Shown here one piece after another: positions 37,405 through 47,777 of a stretch of 64,000 nt of DNA. The notes beneath the pieces were generated by a model. It was not told where the DNA came from. It searched no databases and worked only from the letters and a program-made list of their open reading frames with translations. Source of the stretch: G965261775 sp965261775. Its GTDB lineage: Bacteria > Pseudomonadota > Gammaproteobacteria > Eutrophobiales > Eutrophobiaceae. The stretch is from NCBI GenBank assembly GCA_965261775.1, contig OZ253477.1, positions 1,488,001-1,552,000 of the forward strand. Reading direction: 5' to 3'. How positions within the stretch are numbered: the first letter of the stretch is position 1; every line of letters begins with the position of its first letter. Position numbers and translations under genes: made by a program.

Positions 37405-38090
37405 CTACGCCCTCCCCCAACCGCGCCCGTTCCGACCCTGACACAGCACGACTAATTTTCTGGGCGATGCTTCGGTCAAGCGAACGCCGGAGGCCCTAAT
37501 CTCCCGCGGATCGCCCTGAAAGCCAGCGAAGTGCGGGCGCGTGGTGAACAGGCGCGGCGGTCGGATATTCGGCCTACCCGACTCCCCCGCGCCAAACTTG
37601 GTTACGAACCCGAATTCCGGAACGAGGAACTCCCCTTTCATTCCCTCATCGCATTCGGGCATTGCTCAGGGACTCCACCTTTCGCGGCAAGCTTGAAAAA
37701 ATTATGACTTTTGCAATGACGATAAGAAACGCGCCGCCATTCTTTTTCTGGCACTTTCTTGATTCCGGCAAACTCTCACTCCCGCTTATTGGTCACGACC
37801 TTGACGCCCGGCGCGTATTCGGCGACAGTCATGGACAAATCGCGCTGCAATTGGATGTTCCGCGACTGGTCGACTCGCCCCGTGCCCAATTCCACGATAT
37901 CAACCGGAAACCCGTATTTCGGAATCACCGCTTTGCGGGACAGGAACGAAATCGCGTTTTCTTCCGAGATGGTTTTCACGCGTTTTTGCGCCCGCTCGGC
38001 ATCCTGATACCGTCCCTCGTCGCTGCTCTCTTGCTCAATGCGTTGCCTCCTGATAATCGTGCGCCATCCTTCTGAGCATGTGCAGTGTCA
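37405..38090 (-). pseudogene. C-terminal remnant of a large DUF1998-type helicase
   Basis: Reading downstream on the minus strand, one frame gives FLSRKAVIPKYGFPVDIVEL and then MTVAEYAPGVKVVTNKRE, typical of the C-terminal region of large defence-associated helicases. An in-frame TGA follows NKRE (TGG expected), the frame continues, and a second stop with a frame change occurs near 37643. The new frame gives EFGFVTKFGAGESGRPN and ends LCQGRNGRGWGRA, losing the expected Cys-rich zinc end. Two lesions and a missing end indicate a dead gene. Confidence 0.8.
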
Positions 38091-38092
38091 TT

Positions 38093-39808
38093 TCATTGCA
38101 GGTTAGGTATCTGCCAGACAGCCTTGGCCTGCTTCGCCAGCCACTTCTGGTATTCATTCAGACTCTCCATGTTCCACTCTGGATATTCTGCTATTTTTCT
38201 ATTGATCGCATACGAAGAAGCCGCAAGTTTCTTCCGTTTTTCCGCAAATGGTTCCTGACCCATGTTACCAGACTTCGTTAACAGGGCCATGTTGCCCAGC
38301 CTGTCCACAGCATTACTGTAGTCATCCCTGCCAAAACTCTCTTGCCATGCATCATCAGGGTTATAAGGTAAAACATGCTCCAGGGTGATACTGATCGGTG
38401 GTTCATCTCCCCCTGATATATGCTTTTCAATGGCTGTAATCAGGCGCAATATTTTTTTGGGACTCCGCCTGCCAGGTATACTCTTGTTAGCAAAGGCAAT
38501 GGTAAACTCTTCATCGTCGGGATAGACGCCACGTAGACTATTAGCCAGGTCTCGCGTATTTCCTATCTCCCCGCTTATTATCCGGCTGGCCAAATGACTA
38601 TACATCCTCTCTTGTTCATTAGGTATTTTCTGACATATCACATTGTAGCGAATAGATATAACGGATATCCACTGCATCAGCTTGACAAAATCACTTGCTT
38701 CAAACTTAAAGTACGCCGCCATCAGAAGCACCTGAGGTGTCTTTATCTGGAATGTGTGCAACGTCCTCAAGTGCAACCGACAATCAGAATATTGACCTTC
38801 CCCATATTCCTGCCAGAAAGAATCCTCTGGATTTTGTAATGCCGCATATAGAGGCGCATATTTTTTGATCCCTTTCAGGTAGGGCATCACACCTTCCGCC
38901 CCATTGGCTATCTTTGCTTTCAGGTCACGATATATATCTTTTTTCCGGAGCGGTTTTCCGGTCATACCATGGTAGCTGCATAAAAATGCAGTGAACTGAG
39001 ACTCGCCGAGTTGTTCTATGATGTGTGCCCACTGATCTTCGAAATCCTTAAAATGTGGTTCGCCAAATTTACCATCCCCGCTCATTACCGAAAGGAGGTG
39101 GTTTTTCAGCAAATCCGGTGCAGACAAATGTACGCCTCGCGCATTCAGCGTCTCAAATACCACATATGCGTTTATGTCATCATTTGTGGTAATGCTGGTG
39201 AACACCAGGTTTTCAACGACGGAATTTATAAACTCCGCCAACTCCTTTCCTTGAAAACCCGATAACTTTTTCTGAAAGAAATTCAGTGCCTTATTTAAGT
39301 AGCGGTTAGTGGCAGTGATTCCTCTGACACGAGGGACTTGATAGCCATTGTCAATAATCTGTTGAAAATGCTCCTTGTTATGGCGGTTAAGTATGATCTT
39401 GGGTCTGGTGCGCACACTCACTGCATCAAACACACCCAGATAAATCTCCTCGTAATTCTTATATCTTTTCTCATCGTCCTTGGCATCGCGCCCTTCTTCT
39501 ATCAGTTGCCTGAAGCGACCAAGCGCAGCCATGATCAATATGGTGATAGTGGTGATCCGCTGCTGGCCATCAATAATGCTGTAGTGATTGCCATCTTCGC
39601 TAACTCCACTCCGCAACACCAGATAACCCATAAAATGCTGCTGCTTCTGCTCACGCATACTCTGTATATCCTGCCAGAGCTCGTTCCACTGCTCATCGCT
39701 CCAGGAATAGTCCCGCTGAAACCTGGGCACCGAATAGCGCTTGCCGTTGCTCATGATCCCGGCAAAAGTTTCATTTTTGGCTTCTAGAGAGAGTCGTCCG
39801 TAACTCAT
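38093..39808 (-). CDS. DUF262/DUF1524 protein, GmrSD-like nuclease
   Basis: About 571 residues from the ATG at 39808, with AGAAGG ten bases upstream; an ATG three codons earlier is too close to that site. The N-terminal DUF262 domain shows VPRFQRDYSW and IIDGQQRITTITIL; the C-terminal DUF1524 domain has the HNH-like EHVLPYNP and RLGNMALL. In GmrSD this pair uses nucleotide hydrolysis and cuts modified phage DNA. The gene sits exactly between two parts of a broken helicase gene in the same direction, suggesting insertion or replacement. Confidence 0.92.
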   Translation of the reverse strand: MSYGRLSLEAKNETFAGIMSNGKRYSVPRFQRDYSWSDEQWNELWQDIQSMREQKQQHFMGYLVLRSGVSEDGNHYSIIDGQQRITTITILIMAALGRFRQLIEEGRDAKDDEKRYKNYEEIYLGVFDAVSVRTRPKIILNRHNKEHFQQIIDNGYQVPRVRGITATNRYLNKALNFFQKKLSGFQGKELAEFINSVVENLVFTSITTNDDINAYVVFETLNARGVHLSAPDLLKNHLLSVMSGDGKFGEPHFKDFEDQWAHIIEQLGESQFTAFLCSYHGMTGKPLRKKDIYRDLKAKIANGAEGVMPYLKGIKKYAPLYAALQNPEDSFWQEYGEGQYSDCRLHLRTLHTFQIKTPQVLLMAAYFKFEASDFVKLMQWISVISIRYNVICQKIPNEQERMYSHLASRIISGEIGNTRDLANSLRGVYPDDEEFTIAFANKSIPGRRSPKKILRLITAIEKHISGGDEPPISITLEHVLPYNPDDAWQESFGRDDYSNAVDRLGNMALLTKSGNMGQEPFAEKRKKLAASSYAINRKIAEYPEWNMESLNEYQKWLAKQAKAVWQIPNLQ

Positions 39809-40265
39809 GACTGCCATCCCTTCTGCGACGCCACTCCAGAAATCGGTTCCTTCGCGCCAAAGATGACATCGTCCGGGGTGAAAGATTCGTCGAAAAGGTC
39901 GTTGGCGAACTTTGCGACATCGGCCTTCTGCTCCTCGCCGGAGGCGATGGTGGCGCTGGTGGCAATGCAGCGAAAAAGCGCGTCTCCGCGCCCGCTCTTG
40001 CGGATGCGGTTTTTCAGGCGGCGCAGAAGCATCGTCATCTCAATCCCCTGGGCGCCGCGATATTGATGCGCCTCGCCCAGAACGAGGAATTTCCAGCGGT
40101 CGCCGACAAAGAGCGGGGTGTCGTTGGGACGGATGAGCAGATACTCCAGCATGGAGTATTTGCTCAGCAGAATGTGAGGCGGATTTTTCCGCATGGCTTC
40201 GCGAAAAACAACCTCGCCCGGCTACCGCTGTTCCCATCGCTCCTTGGCGTTGCGCCACGGAAATC
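39805..40265 (-). pseudogene. Helicase core remnant (N-terminal part of the interrupted helicase)
   Basis: Open from 40221 to 39805 with NPPHILLSKYSMLEYLLIRP, a degenerate box II (GEAHQYRGAQG, normally DExH) and SATIASGEE. The same frame upstream of a TAG at 40222-40224 continues with helicase-like NAKERWEQR, so the TAG is probably a nonsense mutation. Walker A is missing and the 3' end runs into the DUF262 start. The remaining C-terminal part is at 37405-38090. Confidence 0.82.
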
Positions 40266-40499
40266 CCCGGCGTTTCTGACACGGCATCAAGGATGGTTGA
40301 CATGGAAAACGATTATAGCAGAAAACACTGGACGCCTCAAAGAGAGTGTATGCGTTCATGATCCGGTTCCAGAGTATGCTGTAACAGGCAATCATGAGAA
40401 AGAGAGGTACCGATTTCAACAGGGGACGCACCCCCCCGCAGGGCGTCCGGTAAATCAGAAGAAGAGCGGTAAAACGGGAATACTCACCGACGGGCAGGT

Positions 40500-41663
40500 T
40501 TATCGCACAGCGTCCCGCAAAGCTTCCGCCCTGTCCGTTTGTTCCCAGGACAACGCAATGTCTTCCCGTCCGAAATGACCGTAGACGGCGGTTTGCCGAT
40601 AAATCGGCCGTAACAGATCAAGCATTTGAATAATCCCCTTGGGGCGCAGGTCAAAGGTCTCTCTGATCGCACGGACCAATTTATCCTGTTCAATACGACC
40701 GGTATTGAAAGTGTTAATGCTGATGGAGGTTGGTTCAGCGATACCGATGGCGTACGATAGCTGGATTTCACAGCGCGTCGCCAGACCCGCGGCGACGATG
40801 TTTTTGGCGACATAACGCGCTGCATAGGCGGCGGAGCGGTCCACCTTGGAAGGGTCTTTTCCGGAAAACGCGCCGCCGCCGTGGCGCGCCATGCCACCAT
40901 AGGTATCGGCGATGATCTTGCGACCCGTCAGGCCGCAATCCCCGGCCGGACCGCCGATCACAAAACGGCCGGTAGGGTTGACCAGATACCGTGTTTTGGA
41001 GGTAATCATCGCTTCCGGCAGTAACGGCTTGATGATCTCTTCTATCACGGCTTCTTCAAGCTTTTTATGTTCAATATCGGGATCATGCTGCGTTGATAAC
41101 ACGACCGTATCAACAGAAACCGGACGATCATTTTCATAAACAACGGTGATCTGGGATTTGGCGTCGGGGCGTAACCAGGCCAGCCTGCCGCTTTTACGCA
41201 TGTCGGACTGTTTTTTGACCAGCAGATGCGCGAAAGTGATCGGAAAAGGCATCAGCACCTCCGTTTCATCGCAGGCGTAACCGAACATCAAACCCTGATC
41301 ACCGGCACCCTGAGCCAGATCCAGCCCCTCGCCTTCGTTAACGCCTTGTGCAATATCGGTTGATTGCCTGTCTATTGAGATCAGCATGGCGCAAGTATCT
41401 GCATCAAACCCCTCTGCTGAAGAACAGTAACCGATCTCGCGAATGGTATCGCGCACCACTGCCTGATAATCAATCGTCGCACTCGTTGTGATTTCCCCGG
41501 AAAGCACGACCATCCCGGTGTTCACCAGGGTCTCACAGGCTACACGCGCGCGCTTGTCCTGCGTGAGGATCGCGTCCAGGATGGCATCCGAAATTTGATC
41601 GGCGACCTTGTCGGGATGACCTTCGGAGACGGATTCCGAGGTAAATAAACGATTTTCGACCAT
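40500..41663 (-). CDS. metK: S-adenosylmethionine synthetase
   Basis: About 387 residues from the ATG at 41663; a TTG five codons upstream (41678) is possible. Seen: FTSESVSEGHPDKVADQISD, GEGLDLAQGAGDQGLMFGYA-type motif (key part GAGDQGLMFGYA), FVIGGPAGDCGLTGRKI and GGGAFSGKDPSKVDRSAAY. It makes SAM from methionine and ATP. metK is normally close to ahcY in organisms with SAH riboswitches; here 10.5 kb lie between. Confidence 0.96.
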   Translation of the reverse strand: MVENRLFTSESVSEGHPDKVADQISDAILDAILTQDKRARVACETLVNTGMVVLSGEITTSATIDYQAVVRDTIREIGYCSSAEGFDADTCAMLISIDRQSTDIAQGVNEGEGLDLAQGAGDQGLMFGYACDETEVLMPFPITFAHLLVKKQSDMRKSGRLAWLRPDAKSQITVVYENDRPVSVDTVVLSTQHDPDIEHKKLEEAVIEEIIKPLLPEAMITSKTRYLVNPTGRFVIGGPAGDCGLTGRKIIADTYGGMARHGGGAFSGKDPSKVDRSAAYAARYVAKNIVAAGLATRCEIQLSYAIGIAEPTSISINTFNTGRIEQDKLVRAIRETFDLRPKGIIQMLDLLRPIYRQTAVYGHFGREDIALSWEQTDRAEALRDAVR

Positions 41664-41841
41664 GATTTTTTTCGTCAATTTTGATTAAACGGTGAAGTTT
41701 ATCCTTATTCACACCATAACGCACAGGATAAACGATCTTTTATGACGGGATGGCTTCATTTTTATTGCAGTTTCCCCCGCCTTCATATTTAATTGCACGG
41801 ACAGTATATCTTCAACTTCAATTATAGACAGGTACCCGGAT

Positions 41842-42405
41842 ATGGTTTTAATGGAAACGCCCGTTTGTCACTTTGGTGAAAAAGCGCATGACTTTAATCT
41901 CCCCGGCATTGATGAAAAAAAATGGTCGCTGAAAGACTCCGCCGGGGAAAAAGGGACACTAATCATGTTTATCTGCAATCACTGTCCCTATGTGAAGGCG
42001 ATACGCTCAAGGCTGGTGGAAGAGGCTTCCGCACTGGAAAAGATCGGCGTTAACAGCGTCGCGATCATGTCCAATGATCCGACGGATTACCCGGAAGACT
42101 CTTTTCAGAACATGCAAAAGATTGCCGCCGAGTTTCACTATCCCTTCCCCTACCTGTTGGACGAAAGCCAGGAGGTCGCCAAAACGTACGGGGCGATCTG
42201 TACGCCTGATTTTTTTGGCTACAATAGCGACCTTGAATTACAGTACCGTGGAAGGCTTGATGACGGCAGTCTGGAACCGGGAGACAAAGACTTGAAACGG
42301 GAACTTTTTATGGCCATGGTTCAGGTTGCCGAAACGGGGCGCGGGCCGGAACGGCAGATTCCAGGCATGGGATGCTCCATAAAGTGGAAAAAAGATGGCG
42401 GGTAG
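41842..42405 (+). CDS. Thioredoxin/AhpC-like redoxin
   Basis: A 187-residue protein with a thioredoxin fold and the CxxC site in MFICNHCPYVKAI. It lacks a signal peptide, so it is probably cytoplasmic. Proteins of this exact type (CNHCPYV) are common as stand-alone thiol-disulfide enzymes. It is divergent from metK. Confidence 0.85.
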   Translation: MVLMETPVCHFGEKAHDFNLPGIDEKKWSLKDSAGEKGTLIMFICNHCPYVKAIRSRLVEEASALEKIGVNSVAIMSNDPTDYPEDSFQNMQKIAAEFHYPFPYLLDESQEVAKTYGAICTPDFFGYNSDLELQYRGRLDDGSLEPGDKDLKRELFMAMVQVAETGRGPERQIPGMGCSIKWKKDGG

Positions 42406-42597
42406 GGCTTGCCCGGAACCGGCAATCAGTCAAGAATAGGCACCTGCTTTAGCGGAAAGACATATCCGTATTGCTTATAAGACCTGCCGATTCAGAGATC
42501 ACCGGTAGATAGCGTCAACAGGCAAATGACATGTGTCATACCGTACTTTATAAATATACCACCGTTCAATAACCAATACGGTTTAGGGGAAGAATCA

Positions 42598-44607
42598 TTG
42601 CTTTCAAGACGTGAACTTGCCAACGCAATTCGTGCGTTAAGCATGGATGCTGTACAACGCGCAAAATCAGGGCATCCCGGTGCCCCAATGGGTATGGCGG
42701 ATATTGCCGAAGTCTTGTGGAATGACTTTTTAAGGCATAATCCCGCGAACCCGCGCTGGGAGAATCGGGACCGTTTCGTGCTGTCCAACGGGCACGCGTC
42801 AATGCTGCTCTATTCATTGCTGCATCTGAGCGGCTATGAACTGTCTATACGGGACATTAAACAATTTCGTCAGTTACATTCAAAAACACCGGGGCATCCC
42901 GAATACGGTGAAACTCCGGGGGTGGAGACAACGACCGGGCCGCTGGGGCAGGGGCTGGCAAACGCCGTCGGCATGGCGCTGGCTGAAACCCTGCTGGCCG
43001 CCCGTTTTAACCGGGATGACTTCAATATCGTCGATCATCACACTTATGTCTTCGTGGGCGACGGCTGTCTGATGGAGGGGATATCCCATGAAGCCTGTTC
43101 TCTGGCCGGAACGCTGGGGCTTGGAAAGTTAATCGTCCTCTATGACAGCAATCGGATTTCCATTGACGGCGACACCGAAGGCTGGTTCACCGAAGATGTG
43201 GCAAGCCGTTTTGAAGCATATGGCTGGCAGGCTATCCGCGACGTTGACGGGCACGAACCGGAGCAGATCAAAGACGCCCTGGAAAAAGCCGTCACCCACT
43301 CCGGACAACCTACTATCATTTGCTGCAGAACGGTTATCGGTTGGGGATCACCGAACAAGGGCGGAAAGGAATCAAGTCACGGCGCACCCCTCGGCGAAGA
43401 CGAAATAAAACTCGTCAGAGAAAAACTGGAATGGCCTCACGCGCCATTTGTTATCCCGGACGAGTATTACGCTGCCTGGGACGCGAGAGCACGGGGGGCA
43501 AAACTGGAGGCGGAATGGCGCAAGCGATTCTCCGCTTACGCTACCGCCCATCCCCGACTGGCGCAGGAATATAAGCGGCACATGCTGGGGAAATTACCGG
43601 ATGACTGGGCGACTATTGCCGACAACTATATTGCCGGGACCGATAAAAAGGTCGAGAACATCGCCTCGCGCAAGGCTTCGCAAAATACCATTGAGGCCTT
43701 TGCCGCAACGCTTCCCGAGATGCTCGGCGGTTCGGCTGATCTGACCGGTTCCAATCTAACAAACTGGTCCGGTGCGACTCCGATCAGCCATACATGCCGG
43801 GACGGCAACTACATCTCCTATGGTGCACGCGAATTCGCCATGGTTGCTATCTGCAATGGCATCGCCCTGCATGGCGGTTTCATACCCTATTCCGGTACGT
43901 TTTTGATCTTTTCCGAATACGCAAGAAACGCTCTTCGTCTGGCCGCCCTGATGAAGATCCGAAATATCTTTGTTTTTACCCATGATTCCATCGGACTGGG
44001 AGAAGACGGGCCGACGCATCAGTCTGTTGAACAGGCGGCAACTCTGCGTTTGATGCCGAATATGTCCTTGTGGCGCCCCTGCGATGCGGTAGAATCCGCG
44101 GTGGCGTGGCGGGCTGCTATTGAACGCCTCAACGGGCCGACCAGTTTGCTGTTTTCCAGACAGGGGCTGACCCATATTAAACGGGATAAAGCACAACTGG
44201 CCAACATACAGCGCGGCGGCTATGTCCTGATCAGGGGCGGCGACCATCCCGATGTCATTATCATCGCGACCGGTTCGGAAGTCGCCATCGCGACTGACAG
44301 CGCACAGCATTTTAATGCGGCAGGAAGGAAAATCCGGGTGGTCTCCATGCCGAGTGCGGATGTCTTTGACCGGCAGGACGATACCTATAAAGAAACCGTA
44401 CTGCCATCCGCCTGTCGCCAGCGTATCGCCGTGGAAGCGGGCGTGGGCGATTACTGGCGCAAGTATATCGGCCTGGATGGCCTGACATTGGGCGTAGACG
44501 CTTTCGGTCAATCAGCGCCGGGGGAGACCGTGTTCGAATATTTCGGACTGACCCGGGAAAACCTGAGCGCTAAAATTGATACACTGTTAAACAAACAACT
44601 TAAATAA
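42598..44607 (+). CDS. tkt: Transketolase
   Basis: 669 residues. The start is the TTG at 42598, with AGGGGAAG upstream, giving the usual N-terminus (M)LSRRELANAIRALSMDAVQ; the frame is open to 42526 but that extension is not conserved. Thiamine-diphosphate site GDGCLMEG...; also GHPGAPMG and DSIGLGEDGPTHQ. It works in the pentose phosphate and Calvin cycles. It heads an operon with gap, pgk and an exported protein (gaps of 14, 11 and 19 bases). Confidence 0.97.
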   Translation: MLSRRELANAIRALSMDAVQRAKSGHPGAPMGMADIAEVLWNDFLRHNPANPRWENRDRFVLSNGHASMLLYSLLHLSGYELSIRDIKQFRQLHSKTPGHPEYGETPGVETTTGPLGQGLANAVGMALAETLLAARFNRDDFNIVDHHTYVFVGDGCLMEGISHEACSLAGTLGLGKLIVLYDSNRISIDGDTEGWFTEDVASRFEAYGWQAIRDVDGHEPEQIKDALEKAVTHSGQPTIICCRTVIGWGSPNKGGKESSHGAPLGEDEIKLVREKLEWPHAPFVIPDEYYAAWDARARGAKLEAEWRKRFSAYATAHPRLAQEYKRHMLGKLPDDWATIADNYIAGTDKKVENIASRKASQNTIEAFAATLPEMLGGSADLTGSNLTNWSGATPISHTCRDGNYISYGAREFAMVAICNGIALHGGFIPYSGTFLIFSEYARNALRLAALMKIRNIFVFTHDSIGLGEDGPTHQSVEQAATLRLMPNMSLWRPCDAVESAVAWRAAIERLNGPTSLLFSRQGLTHIKRDKAQLANIQRGGYVLIRGGDHPDVIIIATGSEVAIATDSAQHFNAAGRKIRVVSMPSADVFDRQDDTYKETVLPSACRQRIAVEAGVGDYWRKYIGLDGLTLGVDAFGQSAPGETVFEYFGLTRENLSAKIDTLLNKQLK

Positions 44608-44621
44608 GGAGACTATCAGTA

Positions 44622-45632
44622 ATGGTTAGAATAGCTATCAACGGTTATGGACGTATCGGACGCAATATCCTGCGCGCCCTTTATGAATCGGAGCACACCC
44701 GCAACATCCAAATCGTCGCTATCAATGATCTCGGAGATGCGGAAACCAACGCGCATCTGACCCGATATGACACGACGCATGGAAAATTCCCCGGGAGCGT
44801 CTCCGTCAAGGCAGGCAATATGGTAGTCAACGGTGACGAGGTGCGGGTATTTTCCGAACGCGACCCGGCCGGATTACCGTGGGGGGAACTCGGCATTGAT
44901 GTCGTGCTTGAATCCACCGGCTTCTTTACCAGCAAGGCCAAAGCCTCCTCGCATATTGAAAGCGGTGCCAAAAATGTCATTATCTCGGCGCCTGGCGGGC
45001 AGGATGTCGACACGACCATCGTCTATGGTGTCAACCATGGGATATTGAAATCAACCGACACCATCATCTCAAATGCCTCCTGCACGACGAATTGTCTGGC
45101 GCCGGTGGCGAAGGTATTACATGACAATATTGGTATCGTCAGCGGCGTTATGACGACAATCCACGCCTATACCAACGATCAGGTATTAACGGATGTTTAT
45201 CATACTGATTTAAGACGCGCTCGATCAGCGACGATGTCAATGATTCCGACTAAAACCGGCGCGGCGGCGGCGCTCGGTCTGGTGTTGCCGGAGTTAAACG
45301 GAAAACTGGACGGCTATGCCGTACGTGTACCAACGATAAACGTGTCCATGGTTGACCTCAGTTTTATCGCCGCCCGGAAAACGACTGTGGACGAAATCAA
45401 TGGTTTGATGAAAGATGCTTCCGAAGGCTTTCTGAAAGGGATACTGGCTTATAACGACGCACCGCTGGTCTCCATTGACTTCAATCATGATCCGGCCTCC
45501 TCAAGCTACGATGCGCCCCTGACCAGGGTGCTCAACGACAACCTGGTGAAAATCGTTGCCTGGTACGATAATGAATGGGGATTCTGTAACCGTATGCTTG
45601 ACACAACCGTTGCCCTGATGGCAGTGAAATAG
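44622..45632 (+). CDS. gap: Glyceraldehyde-3-phosphate dehydrogenase
   Basis: 336 residues, the usual length. NAD(P)-binding INGYGRIGRNILRAL, catalytic Cys in SNASCTTNCLAPVAK and YDNEWGFCNRML. AAGGAG precedes the ATG. Second gene of the tkt-gap-pgk operon. Confidence 0.97.
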   Translation: MVRIAINGYGRIGRNILRALYESEHTRNIQIVAINDLGDAETNAHLTRYDTTHGKFPGSVSVKAGNMVVNGDEVRVFSERDPAGLPWGELGIDVVLESTGFFTSKAKASSHIESGAKNVIISAPGGQDVDTTIVYGVNHGILKSTDTIISNASCTTNCLAPVAKVLHDNIGIVSGVMTTIHAYTNDQVLTDVYHTDLRRARSATMSMIPTKTGAAAALGLVLPELNGKLDGYAVRVPTINVSMVDLSFIAARKTTVDEINGLMKDASEGFLKGILAYNDAPLVSIDFNHDPASSSYDAPLTRVLNDNLVKIVAWYDNEWGFCNRMLDTTVALMAVK

Positions 45633-45643
45633 CGGGAGATCCG

Positions 45644-46855
45644 ATGACGATTTTAGTCAAAATTGCCGATTTGGATCTGTCGGATAAAACCGTTCTTATC
45701 CGCGAGGATTATAACGTCCCGATAAAAGCCGGGGAGGTCACCAGTGATGAGCGTGTAAAAGCGACGCTTCCGACTCTCCGGAAAGTGTTGGACACCGGCG
45801 CCAGAATAATTCTCCTCTCCCATCTTGGTCGCCCAACTCCTGGAAAATATGATGAAACCCTGTCGCTGGCGCCTGTCGCAAAATTATTAAGTGAACTCCT
45901 CGGGATGGACGTCCCGCTGATAAAAGACTGGACCGGCGGCATTGATATGAGCGAACATCGCATCGTCCTTTGTGAGAATGTCCGTTTTGAGGAGGGTGAA
46001 ACGGAAAATGACGAGGAGCTGGCACGTAAGATCGCCCGCCTTTGTCAGGTCTATATTAACGATGCCTTCGCCACAGCGCATCGCGCGCAGGCGTCGACTC
46101 ACGGGGTCGCAAAATACGTCGCTGTCTCCGCCGCCGGACCTTTATTAATCAAAGAACTGAAGGCGCTGAAAAAGGCCCTGCATGAGCCGAAAAAGCCCTT
46201 GCTCGCCATTGTCGGCGGGAGCAAGATCTCAACCAAACTGGAAATCCTGGAGACCCTGTCCAAAAAAGTCGATCAACTCATCGTCGGCGGCGGTATCGCC
46301 AATGTCTTTTTAAAAGCCTCTGGTTATAAAATCGGCAAATCACTCCATGAGCCCGACCTGCTTGACACAGCCAGAAAATTAATGCGGAAGACCGAAACGA
46401 ACGGTTGTGATATCTCCCTGCCGACTGACGTGGTATGCGGCAAGGCGTTTGATGAGAATACCCCCGCTGTTACGAAGCGCATTCAGGATATTGAACCCGA
46501 CGATATGATTATGGATATCGGGCCGAAAACGGCGGAACGGCTGGACACCCTGATAAAAAAGGCGAGCACCGTTGTCTGGAACGGTCCGGTAGGCGTATTT
46601 GAGTTCAAACTTTTCAGTAAGGGAACCGCCAGTCTGGCTCAGTCAATCGCCGCCAGCAATGCCTATTCCATTGCCGGTGGTGGAGACACTCTCGCGGCCA
46701 TTTCCGCATTCGGCGTGGCCGATCGGATTTCCTATATTTCCACTGGCGGCGGTGCCTTTCTTGAATTTCTGGAAGGCAAAAAGCTCCCGGCAATCGCCAT
46801 TCTGGAAGAAGCGGCGCGCGCCTGGACGGCAATGGAAAAGGCCAGAGAATTATGA
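45644..46855 (+). CDS. pgk: Phosphoglycerate kinase
   Basis: 403 residues. Start region LIREDYNVPIKAGEVTSDER, hinge and catalytic segments SHLGRPTPG, NDAFATAHRAQAS, IVGGSKISTK and the nucleotide loop GGGDTLAA. Third gene of the operon, 11 bases after gap. Confidence 0.97.
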   Translation: MTILVKIADLDLSDKTVLIREDYNVPIKAGEVTSDERVKATLPTLRKVLDTGARIILLSHLGRPTPGKYDETLSLAPVAKLLSELLGMDVPLIKDWTGGIDMSEHRIVLCENVRFEEGETENDEELARKIARLCQVYINDAFATAHRAQASTHGVAKYVAVSAAGPLLIKELKALKKALHEPKKPLLAIVGGSKISTKLEILETLSKKVDQLIVGGGIANVFLKASGYKIGKSLHEPDLLDTARKLMRKTETNGCDISLPTDVVCGKAFDENTPAVTKRIQDIEPDDMIMDIGPKTAERLDTLIKKASTVVWNGPVGVFEFKLFSKGTASLAQSIAASNAYSIAGGGDTLAAISAFGVADRISYISTGGGAFLEFLEGKKLPAIAILEEAARAWTAMEKAREL

Positions 46856-46874
46856 CTCGCAAAATGGGAGCCCG

Positions 46875-47777
46875 GTGTATTTATTAAACCGTTCTTCAAA
46901 ACGGGGTGAACTACGATCATCTCCGCTTGCCTGCCGTCTGTTTATGCTGGTCGGCCTGTTCCCGTTGCCGTGTCAGGCGACCCCGGCGGTCAACCAGTTT
47001 GAGATTAAAGACCTGGAAATTGAAGTCGGCGTCTGGGAATTTCAATCACAGAACGCGCATACATGGGGCCAGCCCAAACGGCGTTTCATTGAAGAATCGC
47101 CCGGGGCATTTGAATACGACGATAATTCGGTGGTACAACAGCGCCATGCGCTTGAAATTGAAGTCGGCTCATTTGCATGGATGCGTAACCGCATCGGAAT
47201 CGAGTTTGAGAAAGAACGTCTTGAAGAACCGGCGACATTTTCGGAGCGAAACGGCTTTGATTCGCTGAAACTTGAAGAAATCGCCGCAGAGGCCGTGATT
47301 GTATTTGTGGATGAAGAACGCTTCGGCATCGGCCTGTTGATTGAATACCAGCATGTCCTTGAAGCAGAAGAAGCGGATTCCATCGTGTTCGGGCCTATCC
47401 TGGCACACTCATGGGGTCGCTGGGACATCGTACTCAATCCCGCCTTTGTACAATTTTTCGGCGGTGAAGACAATGACGACAAGCTTGACTTCACCTATGG
47501 CGCACACATTCTGTACACCGTCAGTCCCGCCCTGACCCTTGGCCTTGAAAGCTATGGCACCATTGACCGCCTGGGCGCAACCGGCGACGGGGGTGAAACG
47601 GCAATGCGCTTTGGCGACCATGATCTTCATCGTCTCGGGCCCATCGCGTATTATCGAAAAATATTTCACGGCGAAGAAGATGAGCACACCCTGACGTTGG
47701 GACTGGGGCTTTTTTTCGGTCTCAATCAATACACCCCCGATGCGACATTCAAGTGGAGTATTGAATACGAATTCTAG
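46875..47777 (+). CDS. Exported beta-rich protein of unknown role
   Basis: About 300 residues from a GTG at 46875 with GGGAG close upstream. An N-terminal signal (CRLFMLVGLFPLPCQA) is followed by alternating beta segments with many aromatic and acidic residues and a final EYEF, ending in Phe as many outer-membrane proteins do. It could be an outer-membrane beta-barrel. No family is recognised. It is the fourth gene of the tkt-gap-pgk operon. Confidence 0.7.
   Translation: MYLLNRSSKRGELRSSPLACRLFMLVGLFPLPCQATPAVNQFEIKDLEIEVGVWEFQSQNAHTWGQPKRRFIEESPGAFEYDDNSVVQQRHALEIEVGSFAWMRNRIGIEFEKERLEEPATFSERNGFDSLKLEEIAAEAVIVFVDEERFGIGLLIEYQHVLEAEEADSIVFGPILAHSWGRWDIVLNPAFVQFFGGEDNDDKLDFTYGAHILYTVSPALTLGLESYGTIDRLGATGDGGETAMRFGDHDLHRLGPIAYYRKIFHGEEDEHTLTLGLGLFFGLNQYTPDATFKWSIEYEF

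Noticed and set aside
40040..40303. An 87-codon minus-strand frame over the helicase remnant
   Set aside because: The helicase motifs lie in another frame; this one is a shadow.
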